Part shown: positions 8,374-19,149 of the stretch, piece by piece | Layout: the number at the start of each line of letters is the position of its first letter | How positions within the stretch are numbered: the first letter of the stretch is position 1 | From: Rhodovulum steppense | GTDB taxonomy: Bacteria; Pseudomonadota; Alphaproteobacteria; Rhodobacterales; Rhodobacteraceae | DNA: 64,000 nt | NCBI RefSeq assembly: GCF_004339675.1 | Contig: NZ_SLVM01000014.1 | Span: 41,187 to 105,186 of the forward strand | Reading direction: 5' to 3' | Program-made: the position numbers and the translations under genes | The notes under the pieces: model-generated | The model's database searches: none | Told to the model about the DNA's origin: nothing | What the model saw: the letters and a program-made list of their open reading frames with translations, nothing else

Positions 8374-11300
8374 TGCCCCGCCTCCTGCCGGGCGCGCGGC
8401 GGCGGGCTGCGGAATATCTCGCGGAACATCCCCGGTGTCAGGATCGACAGCGGGTTGACGCGCACCGTGGGATTTTCGGCCGCCCCCGACAGGCGATAGT
8501 TGAAGCCGAACAGCCCCTCCCCGCGCCGGGTCAGCACCGAGCCGATGGAATTCAGCATGTAGACCGGCGAGATCACGCCCTGCATGTCGATGCGCCCCTC
8601 GCGCGTGCCATAGACCCCGGCCATCGAGATGCCAAGCGAGGGGCCGACCGCGCTGGCCCGGCGCAGTTCGACCGCGCCCGGCATCAGCCGGAACCGCGCC
8701 TCGACATTCGAGAACATCAACCCCTCGCGATTCAGCAGATCGACCAGCCCCACGACCGAGATCGCCGACAACAGTTCCGCCAGAACCGGCGTACCGCGCA
8801 CGCGCAGATCGTCGATCCGAAGCTGGCCGACGTAATGCCCCTCCTGCCCCTCGGGTTGCAACACCAGATCGAGCGTGCCGCCATGTGCCCGCCGGTAGAT
8901 GCCCACGCCGCGCAACGCCGCGCCCGCATCGTCCGACCGCACCCGGACCGCGGTGCCGCCTTCGGCGGGCACCAGCGTGGCGACGACCGGCCCGCCGCCC
9001 TCGACCGTCCCGGTCAACTGGCCGTTCAGCCCGCCCTGCCCCGACAGCCGCCCGCGCAGCCCGGTCAGCGCGATGCCGTCACTGACGATCAGCCGGTCCA
9101 GCGCCACCTCGACCGCACCGCCGCCCTGCCGCCCAGCCGGGCCACCGCCCGAGGGCAGCGCGCGCAGATCGACCCTGCCGCCGGTGATCGCGACAGCAGG
9201 CGGGCGGCCCGCGCCCCGGCCGCTGAGAACGACCGGCGCATCGAACCAGCCGCCCAGCCGCACCCGCGACAGCCGCGCCACGTCAAGCACGCCCTCGCCG
9301 GTCAGCGCGACGGACCCGGTGGCCGACAGCCCCGGCGCCTCAAGCAGCAGCCTATCGATTGCGGGCGCGTCGCCCAGCCGCCCGGCCAGTTCCAGCCGTC
9401 CCGCGCTGCCCGCAGGCTTGGACCAGCCCAGTTCCGGCACGGCAAGACGCAACCCCACAAGGTCGGAGTCCAGCGTGAACCGCGGCGCCGCGCCGGGGTC
9501 GAGATCAAGCGTGAAACCGGCCCGCCCGGACCCGGCCAGACTGCCCCCGGGCAGGCCGATCCCGAAGGCCGCATTCGTCGCCTGCGACAACTCCAGCGTG
9601 CCCTCGACACGCGATGCCCCGCCATTCCCCGGTCCGCCCGGCATCGTCCAGGCCGCGCGCAGCGGCACCCCGTCCAGCGCCGCCATGCCCGAGATCGCGA
9701 CCGTCTCGGGGCTTGCCTCCAGCCGCAGGCTGCCCGCCTCGAACCGCCGCCCGGGCACCAGAGCGTCCGAGCCGACCCCGCGCAGATCGCCCGTCACCTG
9801 CCAGCCGACATCCTCGACCGCCAGATCCGGGATCAGCGGCAGATCGAGCCGGGTTTCGATCAGGGCCTCGCCCGTCGCAAGATCGGGCGCGATCCCGGCC
9901 ACGGTGGTGATGCCCAGCGGTGGCTGGTCGATCAGCGACAGCGCGGCGGCAATGGCCGAGCGGGTGCGTAGCACGATCTCGGCGCGCGGCACATCGGCGG
10001 AAAGGTCGTCCACCTTCAAGGTCGAACCCGCAACGTCTACTACGCCCTCCGGCACCGCTACGCTGCCACGCTCGACCGACAAGGCAAATCGGTCGCTGTC
10101 GATCACGACATGGCCAATACCCTGCCGGATCGGGGGAAACCCGTCCAGAACCTGCACCTCTGCATCGCGGATGGCATGGGTCAGCGACACACGCAAAGGC
10201 CCCGCGGGCGGGCGGCGCAGCGCGGCGCGACCGTCATGGACAATGCCAGCCAGAACATTGGCCTCGATCCAGCCCCTCGTGTTCGGCGCCAGTGTAAGCG
10301 GCCAGAGCGACAGGAGCCGCTGCCGGTCGATCTCGGGGATGGTGGCATCCACCGCGACATCCCAGCCCTCGGGCAGCGCGCGCACGCGGCCCCGGCCACG
10401 ATAGCTGCGCCCCTCGTCCAGCAGCACGACCTGACCCAGCGTCGCGGTGAACGGGAAAAGCCGAAGCTGGAGGTCCAGCGCGCCACCGGAAAGTATCGCG
10501 GGCGTCTCGAACACCCCATCAGGGTTAAGCGCGACCTCGCGAAAGGCAAGCTGGGCGACCAGCGTCTCGGGCCAGCCACCCTCCATGTCGCGCAGATAGG
10601 CATGGCCCTCGGCACTCAGCCGCAGGATCGCGGTATCGACCGTTATCCGGTCGAAATTCAGACGTCCCGCCTCGGGGTCGTAGGTAAAGGCCGACCGACC
10701 CGAGGCAAAGCCGATGGGCGGCGCGCCCCCCGCGGGTCGTAGCGCGCCCGCCCCGATTTCCAGCGCCGCGGTCAACGGACCGAGACTGCCATCGGCAAAC
10801 ACCTCGGTGCGGATCGCACCGGAAATCGGCGCGTCAATCACCGCCAGCGCGGCCAGGGCGGGCGATTGCGTGGCGATATCAGCCGAGGGCACGTCCGAGA
10901 AGGTCGCAGCGAAACTCGCGGCGGGGCTTCCCTTGCGAGAGACGAAATCGAAGGCCAGTTCGGCGGGTAACTCGGCCTGCCCCCGGAGCGAGAAGAAGGC
11001 CCGGATCGCGACCTCGTCCGCATCCTGGTCCAGCGTCATCAGCCCGTTCTCGACAATCCATGTCCGGCCTGCACGGGCATCCTCGAAGGTCAGGCCCAGC
11101 CCTTCGACACTGACCGCCTCGATTGCAACAAGCCCCGGCGCCGAGAGTCCGCGGTCGATCTCGTCGAGCAGTTCTCCCAGGCTCGCCGCGGCGCTGACCG
11201 GTGCGCCCGTGCGCCCCAGCGCCAGGTCGAGCCGACCATTGGGCGCACGCCGCAGCGTCAGTTCCGCCCCGTCAAGCGCCACATGCGTCACGTCGAGTCG

Positions 11301-11663
11301 GCCCGAGGCCAGCCCCACCGCTGAGATCGTTGCCCCGATCACCGGCAGCGCGGCCACGTCGCGCCCTGCCCCATCGAGCACCAGGACATCGCGGAACCGG
11401 ACCGATGGGACCGCTTTGCGCGAGAACATCACCCCCACCCCGCCGATCCGCATCTCAGCGGGCGCGAACTGACTGTTCAGCCGCGCCTCGATCCGTGCCG
11501 TGGCCCAGCCGGGCAGATCGACCATGCGCCCGGTCAGCGCCAGTCCGGCCAGCCCGCCCAGACCCATCAGCATCCCGAGACTCAACAGCAACCATATGCC
11601 GAACCGCTGGTGCGGCTCGATCACGCGCGCTTCGGTGCTGGTATCCGGCCCTTTACCGCTCAT
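8370..11663 (-). CDS. Large AsmA-like/DUF3971 envelope protein (YhdP type)
   Basis: A 1097-residue protein with an N-terminal anchor helix ([23 protein letters not shown], about residues 20-42) and a long periplasmic region made of repetitive beta-rich segments, typical of the AsmA/TamB/YhdP bridge-like proteins thought to carry phospholipids between membranes. The C-terminal [24 protein letters not shown] followed by [23 protein letters not shown] is the AsmA-like C-terminal block, which here belongs with a DUF3971 N-terminal region. The ATG at 11663 precedes [12 protein letters not shown]; the 34 extra upstream codons are arginine-rich and unlikely. The stop overlaps the queA start. Function in phospholipid transport is family knowledge, not shown here. 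Confidence 0.85.
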   Translation of the reverse strand: MSGKGPDTSTEARVIEPHQRFGIWLLLSLGMLMGLGGLAGLALTGRMVDLPGWATARIEARLNSQFAPAEMRIGGVGVMFSRKAVPSVRFRDVLVLDGAGRDVAALPVIGATISAVGLASGRLDVTHVALDGAELTLRRAPNGRLDLALGRTGAPVSAAASLGELLDEIDRGLSAPGLVAIEAVSVEGLGLTFEDARAGRTWIVENGLMTLDQDADEVAIRAFFSLRGQAELPAELAFDFVSRKGSPAASFAATFSDVPSADIATQSPALAALAVIDAPISGAIRTEVFADGSLGPLTAALEIGAGALRPAGGAPPIGFASGRSAFTYDPEAGRLNFDRITVDTAILRLSAEGHAYLRDMEGGWPETLVAQLAFREVALNPDGVFETPAILSGGALDLQLRLFPFTATLGQVVLLDEGRSYRGRGRVRALPEGWDVAVDATIPEIDRQRLLSLWPLTLAPNTRGWIEANVLAGIVHDGRAALRRPPAGPLRVSLTHAIRDAEVQVLDGFPPIRQGIGHVVIDSDRFALSVERGSVAVPEGVVDVAGSTLKVDDLSADVPRAEIVLRTRSAIAAALSLIDQPPLGITTVAGIAPDLATGEALIETRLDLPLIPDLAVEDVGWQVTGDLRGVGSDALVPGRRFEAGSLRLEASPETVAISGMAALDGVPLRAAWTMPGGPGNGGASRVEGTLELSQATNAAFGIGLPGGSLAGSGRAGFTLDLDPGAAPRFTLDSDLVGLRLAVPELGWSKPAGSAGRLELAGRLGDAPAIDRLLLEAPGLSATGSVALTGEGVLDVARLSRVRLGGWFDAPVVLSGRGAGRPPAVAITGGRVDLRALPSGGGPAGRQGGGAVEVALDRLIVSDGIALTGLRGRLSGQGGLNGQLTGTVEGGGPVVATLVPAEGGTAVRVRSDDAGAALRGVGIYRRAHGGTLDLVLQPEGQEGHYVGQLRIDDLRVRGTPVLAELLSAISVVGLVDLLNREGLMFSNVEARFRLMPGAVELRRASAVGPSLGISMAGVYGTREGRIDMQGVISPVYMLNSIGSVLTRRGEGLFGFNYRLSGAAENPTVRVNPLSILTPGMFREIFRSPPPRARQEAGQ

Positions 11664-11815
11664 CCCGACAGCCCGCCTCGCGTCTGCGCGGCGAAGGATC
11701 TCCCGCTTGCCTGCCCGCGCGCAGCGCCTATTGTCTGACGCGTCGCGCTGTACCCAAGGCGCCAACCCGAAGGCCCTCGACCGAGTGGCCGCGAACCCGA
11801 AGGACCGACAGACCC

Positions 11816-12277
11816 ATGATCGACATCGGCCAGACCGCGCCCGATTTCACCCTGCCCCAGGACGGGGGCGCGGATGTCACGCTTTCGGCGCTGCGCCCTG
11901 CCCCCGTGGTTCTCTACTTCTATCCCAAGGATGACACGTCAGGCTGCACGAAGGAAGCCATCGCCTTCTCGGGCCTGCTGGCCGAGTTCGAGGCAACGGG
12001 GGCAAGGGTCTTCGGCATCTCCAAGGACAGCGTCGAGAAACACGGCAAGTTCCGCTGCAAGCACGAACTCAGCGTACCGCTTCTGTCCGACGAGGGCAGC
12101 GATGTCTGCGAGCGCTACGGCGTCTGGGTCGAGAAGTCGATGTATGGCAAGAAATACTTCGGCATCGAGCGGTCCACCTTCCTGATCGACAGAGCGGGCA
12201 AGGTCGCGCGGGCCTGGCACAAGGTTAAGGTGCCAGGCCACGCCGAGGAAGTTCTGGAGGCGGTGCGCGCGCTCTGA
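11816..12277 (+). CDS. bcp: Thioredoxin-dependent peroxiredoxin (Bcp/PrxQ type)
   Basis: Reduces hydrogen peroxide and organic peroxides with electrons from thioredoxin; cytoplasmic. 153 residues, normal for the family. The peroxidatic cysteine lies in PKDDTSGCTKEA (C44) and a second cysteine in KFRCKHEL (C81). The family end block GIERSTFLIDRAGKVARAWHKVKVPGHAEE is intact. Divergent from the AsmA-like gene with 152 bp between starts. The open frame upstream to 11201 is antisense to that gene and is ignored. Confidence 0.95.
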   Translation: MIDIGQTAPDFTLPQDGGADVTLSALRPAPVVLYFYPKDDTSGCTKEAIAFSGLLAEFEATGARVFGISKDSVEKHGKFRCKHELSVPLLSDEGSDVCERYGVWVEKSMYGKKYFGIERSTFLIDRAGKVARAWHKVKVPGHAEEVLEAVRAL

Positions 12278-12286
12278 TCGCTCGAC

Positions 12287-12319
12287 ACGGCCGACCCGGC
12301 GGAACCCGCGGTCGGCCGT
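12287..12319 (+). terminator. Hairpin downstream of bcp
   Basis: A perfect 10-bp inverted repeat (ACGGCCGACC at 12287 and its complement at 12310-12319) with a 13-base loop begins 10 bp after the bcp stop. There is no T-run, so it may be a weak or Rho-assisted terminator or simply a 3' stabilising hairpin. Confidence 0.45.
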
Positions 12320-12516
12320 CCACCAGCGCCAACGCGCGACCGGCAGCCTTCCGCGGAACGGGCGCCGAAATCGGCGGATTATTGCCGGAATGAGCCGACT
12401 ACTTGAGAAAGTGTAGAAAAAAATTGCAGCGCCGGTCGGCACTGGCTAGGCACAAGGGCGTCGGCGACGCTTCACCTGCGCCCGACTAACCAAGATGGGC
12501 AGCTGAGGCGAAGGCA

Positions 12517-13860
12517 TTGACGGGGCGTTTCCTCCACCGCATCGATATGGCGCTTGGGCGCTATCTTCCCGAACAAAGGCTGTTTCTACGCACCGACCAC
12601 AGCACGCGTTTCCTGCGTCTATCGCCGAAGACCCAGCTTCTGGGGCTGGCGGGCGGGGCCACCGTGATGGCCTGGGCGATGCTGTCCACAGCGATCGTGC
12701 TGATGGACCAGGTCGGCGCCGGAAACCTGCGCGACCAAGCCAAGCGCGAGCAGGCCCTGTATGACGGGCGGATCAACGCCCTCGCGCTCGAACGCGACCA
12801 GGCCGCCGAGGAGGCCGCCGCCGCGCGCGCACGCTTCGAGATGGCGATGAGCGAAGTGTCGCGGATGCAGTCCGAACTGCTTTCTTCGGAGGAACGCAAC
12901 CGCGAACTGGAAACTGGCATGGATGTGCTGCAGAAGGGCCTGCGCAAGACCATGGCAGAGCGCGACGCCGCCCGCGCCCGCACACGGGAACTGGCCGCCA
13001 CACTTGCCGACCAGCCGGGCGGAGAGATCGCAGAAGGCCCACGCGCAGTGGATGCGCAGGAGATCCTGGCCTTCCTGACCGGAGCGCTGGAAGAGACCGC
13101 CGACGAGCGCGATACCGCCAACGCCAACGCCAACGCCGCCCTCGAATTGGCCGAGGCGTTGGCCTACGAGCATGACCTTGTTGCAGAACGCAACGACCAG
13201 ATCTTCACGTCGCTCGAAGAGGCGCTGACCGTCTCGGTCGTTCCGCTGGAAAAGATGTTCAAATCCGCCGGCCTCTCGCCCGATCGCCTGATCGACCGCG
13301 TGCGTCAGGGCTATGTCGGCATGGGCGGACCGCTGGTGCAAATCTCTGCCTCGACCAAGGGCGACTACAGCCCCAGCGCCGACGAGCTTCGCGCCCATGC
13401 CCTGCTGGAGCGGATGGACGAGTTGAACCTTTACCGCATCGCTGCCGAAAAACTGCCCTTTGCCCAGCCGGTGAAATCCGCCTACCGCTTCACCAGCCCG
13501 TTCGGCGAGCGTCGGCACCCGATCACCGGCACGCGCAGCATGCATGAGGGCGTGGATTTCGCGTCCTCGCACGGCACGCCGATCCATGCCACCGCCGATG
13601 GCGTCGTCGTCAAGGCAGGATGGCAGTCGGGTTATGGCCGCTTGGTGACGATCCGGCACGAATTCGGGCTGGAAACCCGCTATGCCCACATGTCCAAGAT
13701 ACGGGTGAGCGAGGGTCAAAGGGTCTCGCGCGGGGATCGGATAGGTGATATGGGAAGTACCGGACAGTCGACCGGGACGCATCTGCACTATGAGGTGCGC
13801 GTCGACGGAAAACCCGTGAACCCCATGACCTACATCAAGGCAGCAAGAGATGTTTTCTAA
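12517..13860 (+). CDS. M23 (LytM) peptidoglycan endopeptidase with coiled coil
   Basis: A 447-residue membrane-anchored zinc endopeptidase. After a short cytoplasmic part there is one membrane helix (about residues 42-66), a long Glu/Ala/Arg-rich coiled coil (about 75-230) and a C-terminal M23 domain (about 325-440) with the zinc ligands in RHPITGTRSMHEGVDF, and YAHMSK and THLHYEVR near the end. It should cut cross-links in the periplasm. The frame begins with a TTG at 12517; an ATG at 12547 (residue 11) is an alternative start. Its last 11 bases overlap the bactofilin gene, the same pairing as bacA-lmdC in Caulobacter-type genomes, which suggests that the bactofilin localises the peptidase. 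Confidence 0.9.
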   Translation: MTGRFLHRIDMALGRYLPEQRLFLRTDHSTRFLRLSPKTQLLGLAGGATVMAWAMLSTAIVLMDQVGAGNLRDQAKREQALYDGRINALALERDQAAEEAAAARARFEMAMSEVSRMQSELLSSEERNRELETGMDVLQKGLRKTMAERDAARARTRELAATLADQPGGEIAEGPRAVDAQEILAFLTGALEETADERDTANANANAALELAEALAYEHDLVAERNDQIFTSLEEALTVSVVPLEKMFKSAGLSPDRLIDRVRQGYVGMGGPLVQISASTKGDYSPSADELRAHALLERMDELNLYRIAAEKLPFAQPVKSAYRFTSPFGERRHPITGTRSMHEGVDFASSHGTPIHATADGVVVKAGWQSGYGRLVTIRHEFGLETRYAHMSKIRVSEGQRVSRGDRIGDMGSTGQSTGTHLHYEVRVDGKPVNPMTYIKAARDVF

Positions 13861-14395
13861 AAGCAGGATCAATGAGCCCGGCCCCAAGGCTGGCGAGCCG
13901 GAAAAGGGAAAGCTGCCCGAGGCGGCGTATCCTCGTCCCGGTTCCGACAGCCCGATTCCGGCTGCACCCAAGGCCAAGCCCCCGGCCTCGATGCTCTCCT
14001 CGGATCTGGTGGTGACGGGCAATCTCAAGACCTCGGGTGACATTCAGGTCGAAGGCACGATCGACGGCGATATCCAGGCGCATCTGCTGACCGTTGGCGA
14101 ATCCGCCACTGTCCGGGGCGAGGTGGTGGCCGACGACGTGGTGATCAATGGCCGGGTGATCGGCCGGGTGCGCGGGCTCAAGGTGCGGCTGACCTCGACC
14201 GCGCGCGTCGAGGGCGACATCATCCACAAGACCATCGCGATCGAGAGCGGTGCCCATTTCGAGGGTTCTGTGCAGCGCCAGGACGACCCGCTGAACTCCG
14301 GCCAGCGCAGCGGCACGGCAAAGCCCGCCCATGTGCTGGGTGAAAGCAGCAGAACCACTGGCACGATGGCCGAGGGCGCGGCGCCCAAGACCTGA
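13850..14395 (+). CDS. Bactofilin
   Basis: A 181-residue polymer-forming cytoskeletal protein. The N-terminal 50 residues are Pro/Lys/Glu-rich and disordered. The central DUF583 beta-helix (about 50-145) has the repeating pattern DLVVTGNLKTSGDIQVEGTI, GESATVRGEVVADDVVINGRV, TARVEGDIIHKTIAIESGA, and the C-terminal tail is polar. Bactofilins assemble without nucleotides on the inner face of the membrane and recruit cell-wall enzymes. It overlaps the upstream M23 peptidase gene by 11 bp, so the products are probably made together and act together. Confidence 0.93.
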   Translation: MFSKSRINEPGPKAGEPEKGKLPEAAYPRPGSDSPIPAAPKAKPPASMLSSDLVVTGNLKTSGDIQVEGTIDGDIQAHLLTVGESATVRGEVVADDVVINGRVIGRVRGLKVRLTSTARVEGDIIHKTIAIESGAHFEGSVQRQDDPLNSGQRSGTAKPAHVLGESSRTTGTMAEGAAPKT

Positions 14396-14630
14396 CAACA
14401 ATCTCCAGGGAGGAGGCGGAGGGGCCTGAGTCGCAACGCCGACCGGGTCCCTTTTCTTTGGCGACCGCCTCCCCGGATGGAAGCTTTCGGCGGTGGCGCT
14501 CTGCGACGGGTCCTGCCTTCGGCCAATTTCGGGAGTCACGACAGGCGCAAATGACGAGAGTTGCCTTCGCCGGTCAGAACTGCAACGACCATCCCGTGCC
14601 CTTGCCATCAGAAGACATGGACTGCAACCC

Positions 14631-15263
14631 ATGAGCCCGGTCGATATCCTGGACTATGTCGGCGTTTCCCTTTTCGCCGCCACGGGCGCGCTGGCGGCCT
14701 CGCGCAAGCAGCTTGATATCATCGGCTTCCTGTTTCTGGGCGCGGTCACCGGCATCGGCGGGGGCACCTTGCGCGATCTGGTTCTGGGCGTGCCGGTCTT
14801 CTGGGTGGCGCAGCATCTCTACCTTGTCGTCTGCGCCGCGACGGCCGTTCTGGTCTATTTCACCGCGCATCTGCTGGAATCGCGCTATCGGCTGCTGCTA
14901 TGGCTCGACGCGGTGGCGCTGGCGGCCTATGGCGTCTTCGGTGCCTACAAGGGGCTTCTTGTCACCGGATCGGCGACGGTTGCCATTGCCATGGGAATGC
15001 TGACCGGAACATTCGGCGGCATCCTGCGGGATGTTCTGGCCCGCGAACCCTCGGTGCTGATGCGACAGGAGATCTATGTTGCGGCCGCCATGACCGGCGC
15101 GCTGGCCTATGTCGCGCTGCGTGGGCTGGGCATGGGGCTGCCGGTTGCGGCGGGCGGGGCGTTCGTTCTGGCGCTGGGCGTTCGCGGCGGCGCGCTTGCC
15201 TTCGGCTGGACCCTGCCCGCCTACCGCTCGCGCCCCGGACGCCCGCCCGAGGATCTGCGCTGA
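14631..15263 (+). CDS. TRIC-type cation channel family protein (UPF0126)
   Basis: A 210-residue inner-membrane protein with about seven hydrophobic segments. It carries the duplicated family pattern: FAATGALAASRKQLDIIGFLF then GAVTGIGGGTLRDLVLG in the first half and VFGAYKGLL then GMLTGTFGGILRDVLAREPS in the second. Bacterial members form trimeric channels for monovalent cations. The ATG at 14631 was chosen because the 46 upstream codons of the open frame contain no membrane segment and do not fit the family. The 235-bp gap before it contains a GGAGGCGG/CCGCCTCC inverted repeat but nothing else clear. Confidence 0.88.
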   Translation: MSPVDILDYVGVSLFAATGALAASRKQLDIIGFLFLGAVTGIGGGTLRDLVLGVPVFWVAQHLYLVVCAATAVLVYFTAHLLESRYRLLLWLDAVALAAYGVFGAYKGLLVTGSATVAIAMGMLTGTFGGILRDVLAREPSVLMRQEIYVAAAMTGALAYVALRGLGMGLPVAAGGAFVLALGVRGGALAFGWTLPAYRSRPGRPPEDLR

Positions 15264-15275
15264 TACCGCGCGGGC

Positions 15276-16403
15276 TCAGCCCTCGGCCTGAGCCTCGGCG
15301 CGGCTCTTCCCCGCCACCTTCAGGGCCAGCGTCGCTGCCATGAACTGGTCCAGATCGCCGTCCAGAACGCCCGCCGTGTCCGAGGTTTCGACCCCGGTGC
15401 GCAGGTCCTTGACCATCTGGTAGGGCTGCAGGACATAGGAGCGGATCTGGTTGCCCCAGCCGGCATCGCCCTTGGCGTCGTGCTGGGCCTGGATGTCGGC
15501 GGTCCGACGCTCCAGTTCCATCTGGTAGAGCCGCGATTTCAGCGCCTTCATGGCAATGTCGCGGTTCTGGTGCTGGGATTTTTCCGACGAGGTGACCACG
15601 ATGCCGGTGGGAATGTGGGTCATCCGCACCGCCGAGTCGGTGGTGTTGACGTGCTGACCGCCCGCCCCCGACGACCGGTAGGTATCGACCCGGATATCTG
15701 CCGGGTTCACCTCGATCTCGATATTGTCGTCGACCACCGGATAGACCCAGACCGACGAGAACGAGGTATGCCGCCGCGCGGCGCTGTCATAGGGCGAGAT
15801 GCGCACCAGCCGATGTACGCCGGATTCCGATTTCAGCCAGCCATAGGCGTTGTGGCCCGAGATCTTGTAGGTCGCGGACTTGATCCCCGCCTCTTCGCCG
15901 CCATTCTCGGATTGCAGCTCGACCTTGTAGCCATGTGCCTCGGCCCAGCGCACATACATCCGTGCGAGCATCGAAGCCCAGTCGCAGCTTTCGGTGCCGC
16001 CCGCACCCGCGTTGATTTCGAGGAAGGTGTCGTTGGCATCGGCCTCTCCGTCAAGCAGCGCCTCGAGCTCTTTCTGGGCGGCGCGCTCGCGTAGCGCCTT
16101 CAGCGCCGCCTCGGCTTCGGCAACCACCTCCTTGTCATCCTCGGCCTCGCCCAGTTCGATCAGTTCGATATTGTCGTCCAGTTCGCGCGAGATGCCCCTG
16201 TAGGTCTCGATCGCGTCGGCCAGCGCCTGACGCTCGCGCATCAGTTTCTGCGCGCGCTCGGGATCGTTCCACAGGCCCGGATCTTCGGACATCGCATCGA
16301 ATTCTTCCAGCCGGTGCTCGGCCGTGTCCCAGTCCAGCCGCTGGGCCAGCAGCTTCAGCGACTTGCGGATCTCCGCGACGGTATTCTGCGCCTCTGCACG
16401 CAT
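15276..16403 (-). CDS. prfB: Peptide chain release factor 2
   Basis: Recognises UAA and UGA stop codons and triggers peptide release. 375 residues. The catalytic GGQ is in [19 protein letters not shown]. The codon-recognition tripeptide, normally SPF, reads SPY here ([17 protein letters not shown]). The gene reads through without interruption: at the place where many bacterial prfB genes carry an in-frame UGA and a programmed +1 shift, this one has CTG-GAC-TGG, so the autoregulatory frameshift is absent. It lies 86 bp after the penicillin-binding protein gene on the same strand. Confidence 0.96.
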   Translation of the reverse strand: MRAEAQNTVAEIRKSLKLLAQRLDWDTAEHRLEEFDAMSEDPGLWNDPERAQKLMRERQALADAIETYRGISRELDDNIELIELGEAEDDKEVVAEAEAALKALRERAAQKELEALLDGEADANDTFLEINAGAGGTESCDWASMLARMYVRWAEAHGYKVELQSENGGEEAGIKSATYKISGHNAYGWLKSESGVHRLVRISPYDSAARRHTSFSSVWVYPVVDDNIEIEVNPADIRVDTYRSSGAGGQHVNTTDSAVRMTHIPTGIVVTSSEKSQHQNRDIAMKALKSRLYQMELERRTADIQAQHDAKGDAGWGNQIRSYVLQPYQMVKDLRTGVETSDTAGVLDGDLDQFMAATLALKVAGKSRAEAQAEG

Positions 16404-16489
16404 GGCATCCGTGCCCCTTCAAGCTCTTGTCCGACAGTTTCAGATGGGGGTCATATCCCGGCCCGCACGCCCGGGCAAGCGGGCCGCCC

Positions 16490-19048
16490 TCAGTAAAGCC
16501 CGCCCGAGGAAATCGTGCCGAAATTCGCCTTGGGCCCGACCACCGCCTTGCGGCCCGTCGAGGTCGTGACCTCGCGCGGGGGGGCTGCGGGGTCAACGTC
16601 GCCCTCGCCGCGGCCGAAAAGCGGCAGGTCCGATCCCATCGCGAAGCCGCCATCTACCATCGCGCCGATGCCGAAGATCGGCTCCTCGCCGGTGCGGAAA
16701 TACTCGGCCACGACATGCTCGCCTGTGGCATCGTCGGGCAGGCGGCCGCCGGAATAGCGGTCGATCTTGATGAAGCGGCCGCCCGGCGGCACCTTGAACG
16801 GCCCGCCGCCATATTTCGCCGTCGCCTTTTTCATGAACTCGTTGAAGACCGGCGCGCAAAGCGTGCCGCCTGCCGCCCGCGCGCCAAGGCTGCGCGGGCG
16901 GTCATAGCCCATGTAGCAGCCCGCCACGATGTTCGAGGTGAAGCCCACGAACCAGACGTCGCGCGCATCGTTGGTCGTGCCGGTCTTGCCCGCGGTGGGC
17001 ACGCCGAGATTGACCCGCCCCGCCGCCGTCCCGCGTTCCACTACGCCCTGCATCATCGAGGTCAGCTGATAGGCGGTGATCGCGTTCATCACCCGCTCGC
17101 GGTTGGTCACGATGCTGGGCGCCTTGCCCGGAGCAAGGGTCAGGTCGTCGCAATCGGTGCAGGTGCGGGTGTCGTGGCGGTAGATCGTCTTGCCCCAGCG
17201 GTCCTGCACCCGGTCGACCAGCGTGGGTTCGACCCGCTCGCCGCCATTGGCGAACATCGCATAGGCCGCCACCATCCGGTAAAGCGTGGTCTCCTGGCTG
17301 CCCAGCGAATTTGCGAGGAAGGGTTCCAGCCGGTCATAGACGCCGAAGCGTTCGGCATAGGTCGCGACCGTGTCCATGCCGACTTCCTTGGCCAGACGCA
17401 CGGTCATCAGGTTGCGCGAGCGTTCGATGCCGGTGCGCAGGGGAGTCGGCCCGTAGAAGCGGTTCGAGGCGTTCTTGGGTCGCCAGATGCCTGCGCCCGT
17501 GTCCACCTCGATCGGCGCGTCGATCACGATGGTCGCGGGCGTGAACCCGCTGTCCAGCGCCGCGGCAAAGACGAAGGGCTTGAAGGCCGAACCGGGCTGG
17601 CGCGTCGCCTGGGTGGCGCGGTTGAAGACCGAGTCCTGATAGGAAAAACCGCCCTGCATCGCCAGAACGCGGCCGGTGTTCACATCCATCGCGACGAAGC
17701 CGCCCTGCACCTCGGGCACCTGGCGCAGCGTCCAGCGGATGAAGCTGCCATCGGAATCCGATACCATCCGACGGACATGGACGACGTCGCCGGGGGTGAA
17801 ATTCTGGCGCAGGTCGCCGCGGAACCAGGATGTATCTGCGCGCGGCACCTCGGCCGTGCCCCCGACGCCCTCGATGCCGATGACCAGCCGCTGATCCTCG
17901 ACCGCCAGCACGACCGCGGGCAACCAAGGGCCGACCAGGTCGATGTCGCGCGCGATCTCGGTCTGGGCCAGCGCGGCACGCCAGGCGGACTCGTCGGCCA
18001 GGGCGGCTGGTTCGATCTTCTGGCCGCTGCCGCGCCAGCGCCCTTGCCCCCGGTCGAACTCCTCCAGCGCGCGCCGCAGGGCATGGGCGGCTTCCAGTTG
18101 CAGTTCGGGGTCGAGCGTGGCGCGGATCGACAGACCGCCGCCGAAGAACTCGGCCTCGCCGAAATTGCCCGAAAGCTGGCGTCGGATCTCGTCGGTGAAA
18201 TAGTCGCGTTCAGGCAGGCTGGCGGCGAAGGGCGGGTAATCGCCGTTCTGCACGGTCCTGAGCGGTTGAGCCGTGGCGGCCTCATGGGCCGCGGCATCCA
18301 GATGGCCGTTCTCGAGCATCTGGCGCAGGACATAATCGCGCCGCTCGATGGCACGGTCATAGGCGCGCACCGGATGATAGGTCGAGGGGGCCTTGGGCAG
18401 CGCGGCCAGATACGCGGCCTCTTCGGGGGCTAGTTCGGCCAGGGTCTTGTTGAAATAGGTCTGCGCCGCTGCCGCCACGCCATAGGAGTTCTGGCCGAGG
18501 AAGATCTCGTTGAGATAGAGTTCGAGGATCCGGTCCTTGGACAGCGTCTCCTCGATCCGCACGGCAAGGATCAGTTCCTTGATCTTGCGCTCGCCCGTCC
18601 GTTCGCCGCCCAGCAGGAAGTTCTTCATCACCTGCTGGGTGATGGTCGAGGCGCCGCGCAGCGTCTCGCCCCGTGTCTGAACCGCCTCGATCCCGGCGGC
18701 GACGATGCCACGGGCATCGAACCCCTTGTGGCTGTAGAAATTCTTGTCCTCGGCCGAGATGAAGGCGTTCTTGACCAGGTCGGGGATTTCCTCGGCGGGC
18801 GCGAACAGGCGCCGTTCATCGGCAAACTCGTCGATCAGACGGCCTTCGCCGGAATAGATCCGGCTGATGGTCTTGGGCTGGTAGGTGGCCAGATCGTCGT
18901 GGTTCGGCAGGTCGCGGGCATAGGTCCAGAACACCCCGCCCAACAGAAGCGTGGCGCCGACAAGCCCGAGGGTGATCAACGTGAACACCACCCCGAGCGA
19001 TGAGAGAATGAAACGGATCAAACCGCCCCTGCCCTTTCCTGATCGCAT
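16490..19048 (-). CDS. mrcA: Class A penicillin-binding protein 1A
   Basis: Bifunctional glycan polymerase and transpeptidase of the cell wall, anchored in the inner membrane and acting in the periplasm. 852 residues. One N-terminal membrane helix (about 10-42), a GT51 domain with the catalytic Glu in ISAEDKNFYSHKG (E100), then the transpeptidase domain with SxxK at GSAFKPF (S487, K490), an SxN motif at RSRNLMTVR and KTG in AGKTGTTNDARDVWFVGF. An OB-like insert between the domains (about 310-430) is typical of PBP1A. Between the upstream amidase gene and prfB on the same strand, so a small cell-wall group. Confidence 0.96.
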   Translation of the reverse strand: MRSGKGRGGLIRFILSSLGVVFTLITLGLVGATLLLGGVFWTYARDLPNHDDLATYQPKTISRIYSGEGRLIDEFADERRLFAPAEEIPDLVKNAFISAEDKNFYSHKGFDARGIVAAGIEAVQTRGETLRGASTITQQVMKNFLLGGERTGERKIKELILAVRIEETLSKDRILELYLNEIFLGQNSYGVAAAAQTYFNKTLAELAPEEAAYLAALPKAPSTYHPVRAYDRAIERRDYVLRQMLENGHLDAAAHEAATAQPLRTVQNGDYPPFAASLPERDYFTDEIRRQLSGNFGEAEFFGGGLSIRATLDPELQLEAAHALRRALEEFDRGQGRWRGSGQKIEPAALADESAWRAALAQTEIARDIDLVGPWLPAVVLAVEDQRLVIGIEGVGGTAEVPRADTSWFRGDLRQNFTPGDVVHVRRMVSDSDGSFIRWTLRQVPEVQGGFVAMDVNTGRVLAMQGGFSYQDSVFNRATQATRQPGSAFKPFVFAAALDSGFTPATIVIDAPIEVDTGAGIWRPKNASNRFYGPTPLRTGIERSRNLMTVRLAKEVGMDTVATYAERFGVYDRLEPFLANSLGSQETTLYRMVAAYAMFANGGERVEPTLVDRVQDRWGKTIYRHDTRTCTDCDDLTLAPGKAPSIVTNRERVMNAITAYQLTSMMQGVVERGTAAGRVNLGVPTAGKTGTTNDARDVWFVGFTSNIVAGCYMGYDRPRSLGARAAGGTLCAPVFNEFMKKATAKYGGGPFKVPPGGRFIKIDRYSGGRLPDDATGEHVVAEYFRTGEEPIFGIGAMVDGGFAMGSDLPLFGRGEGDVDPAAPPREVTTSTGRKAVVGPKANFGTISSGGLY

Positions 19049-19149
19049 GGACCTCTATACGCCGCCCCGCGTCCGGGGTCAAAACGAACGGCCCCGGGCC
19101 GGGCCGCGATGCGCCGCCCTGCCGGTCACGTCCTCGGGAGGGACCGGTT

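Noticed and set aside
7770..11472. Large plus-strand frames opposite the AsmA-like gene
   Set aside because: Composition and lack of ribosome sites mark them as shadows of the minus-strand gene with its clear anchor helix and AsmA block.
14405..14480. GGAGGCGG/CCGCCTCC dyad after the bactofilin gene as an intrinsic terminator
   Set aside because: The arms are about 50 bases apart and the T-rich stretch CCCTTTTCTTT lies inside the loop, so it does not have the form of an intrinsic terminator.
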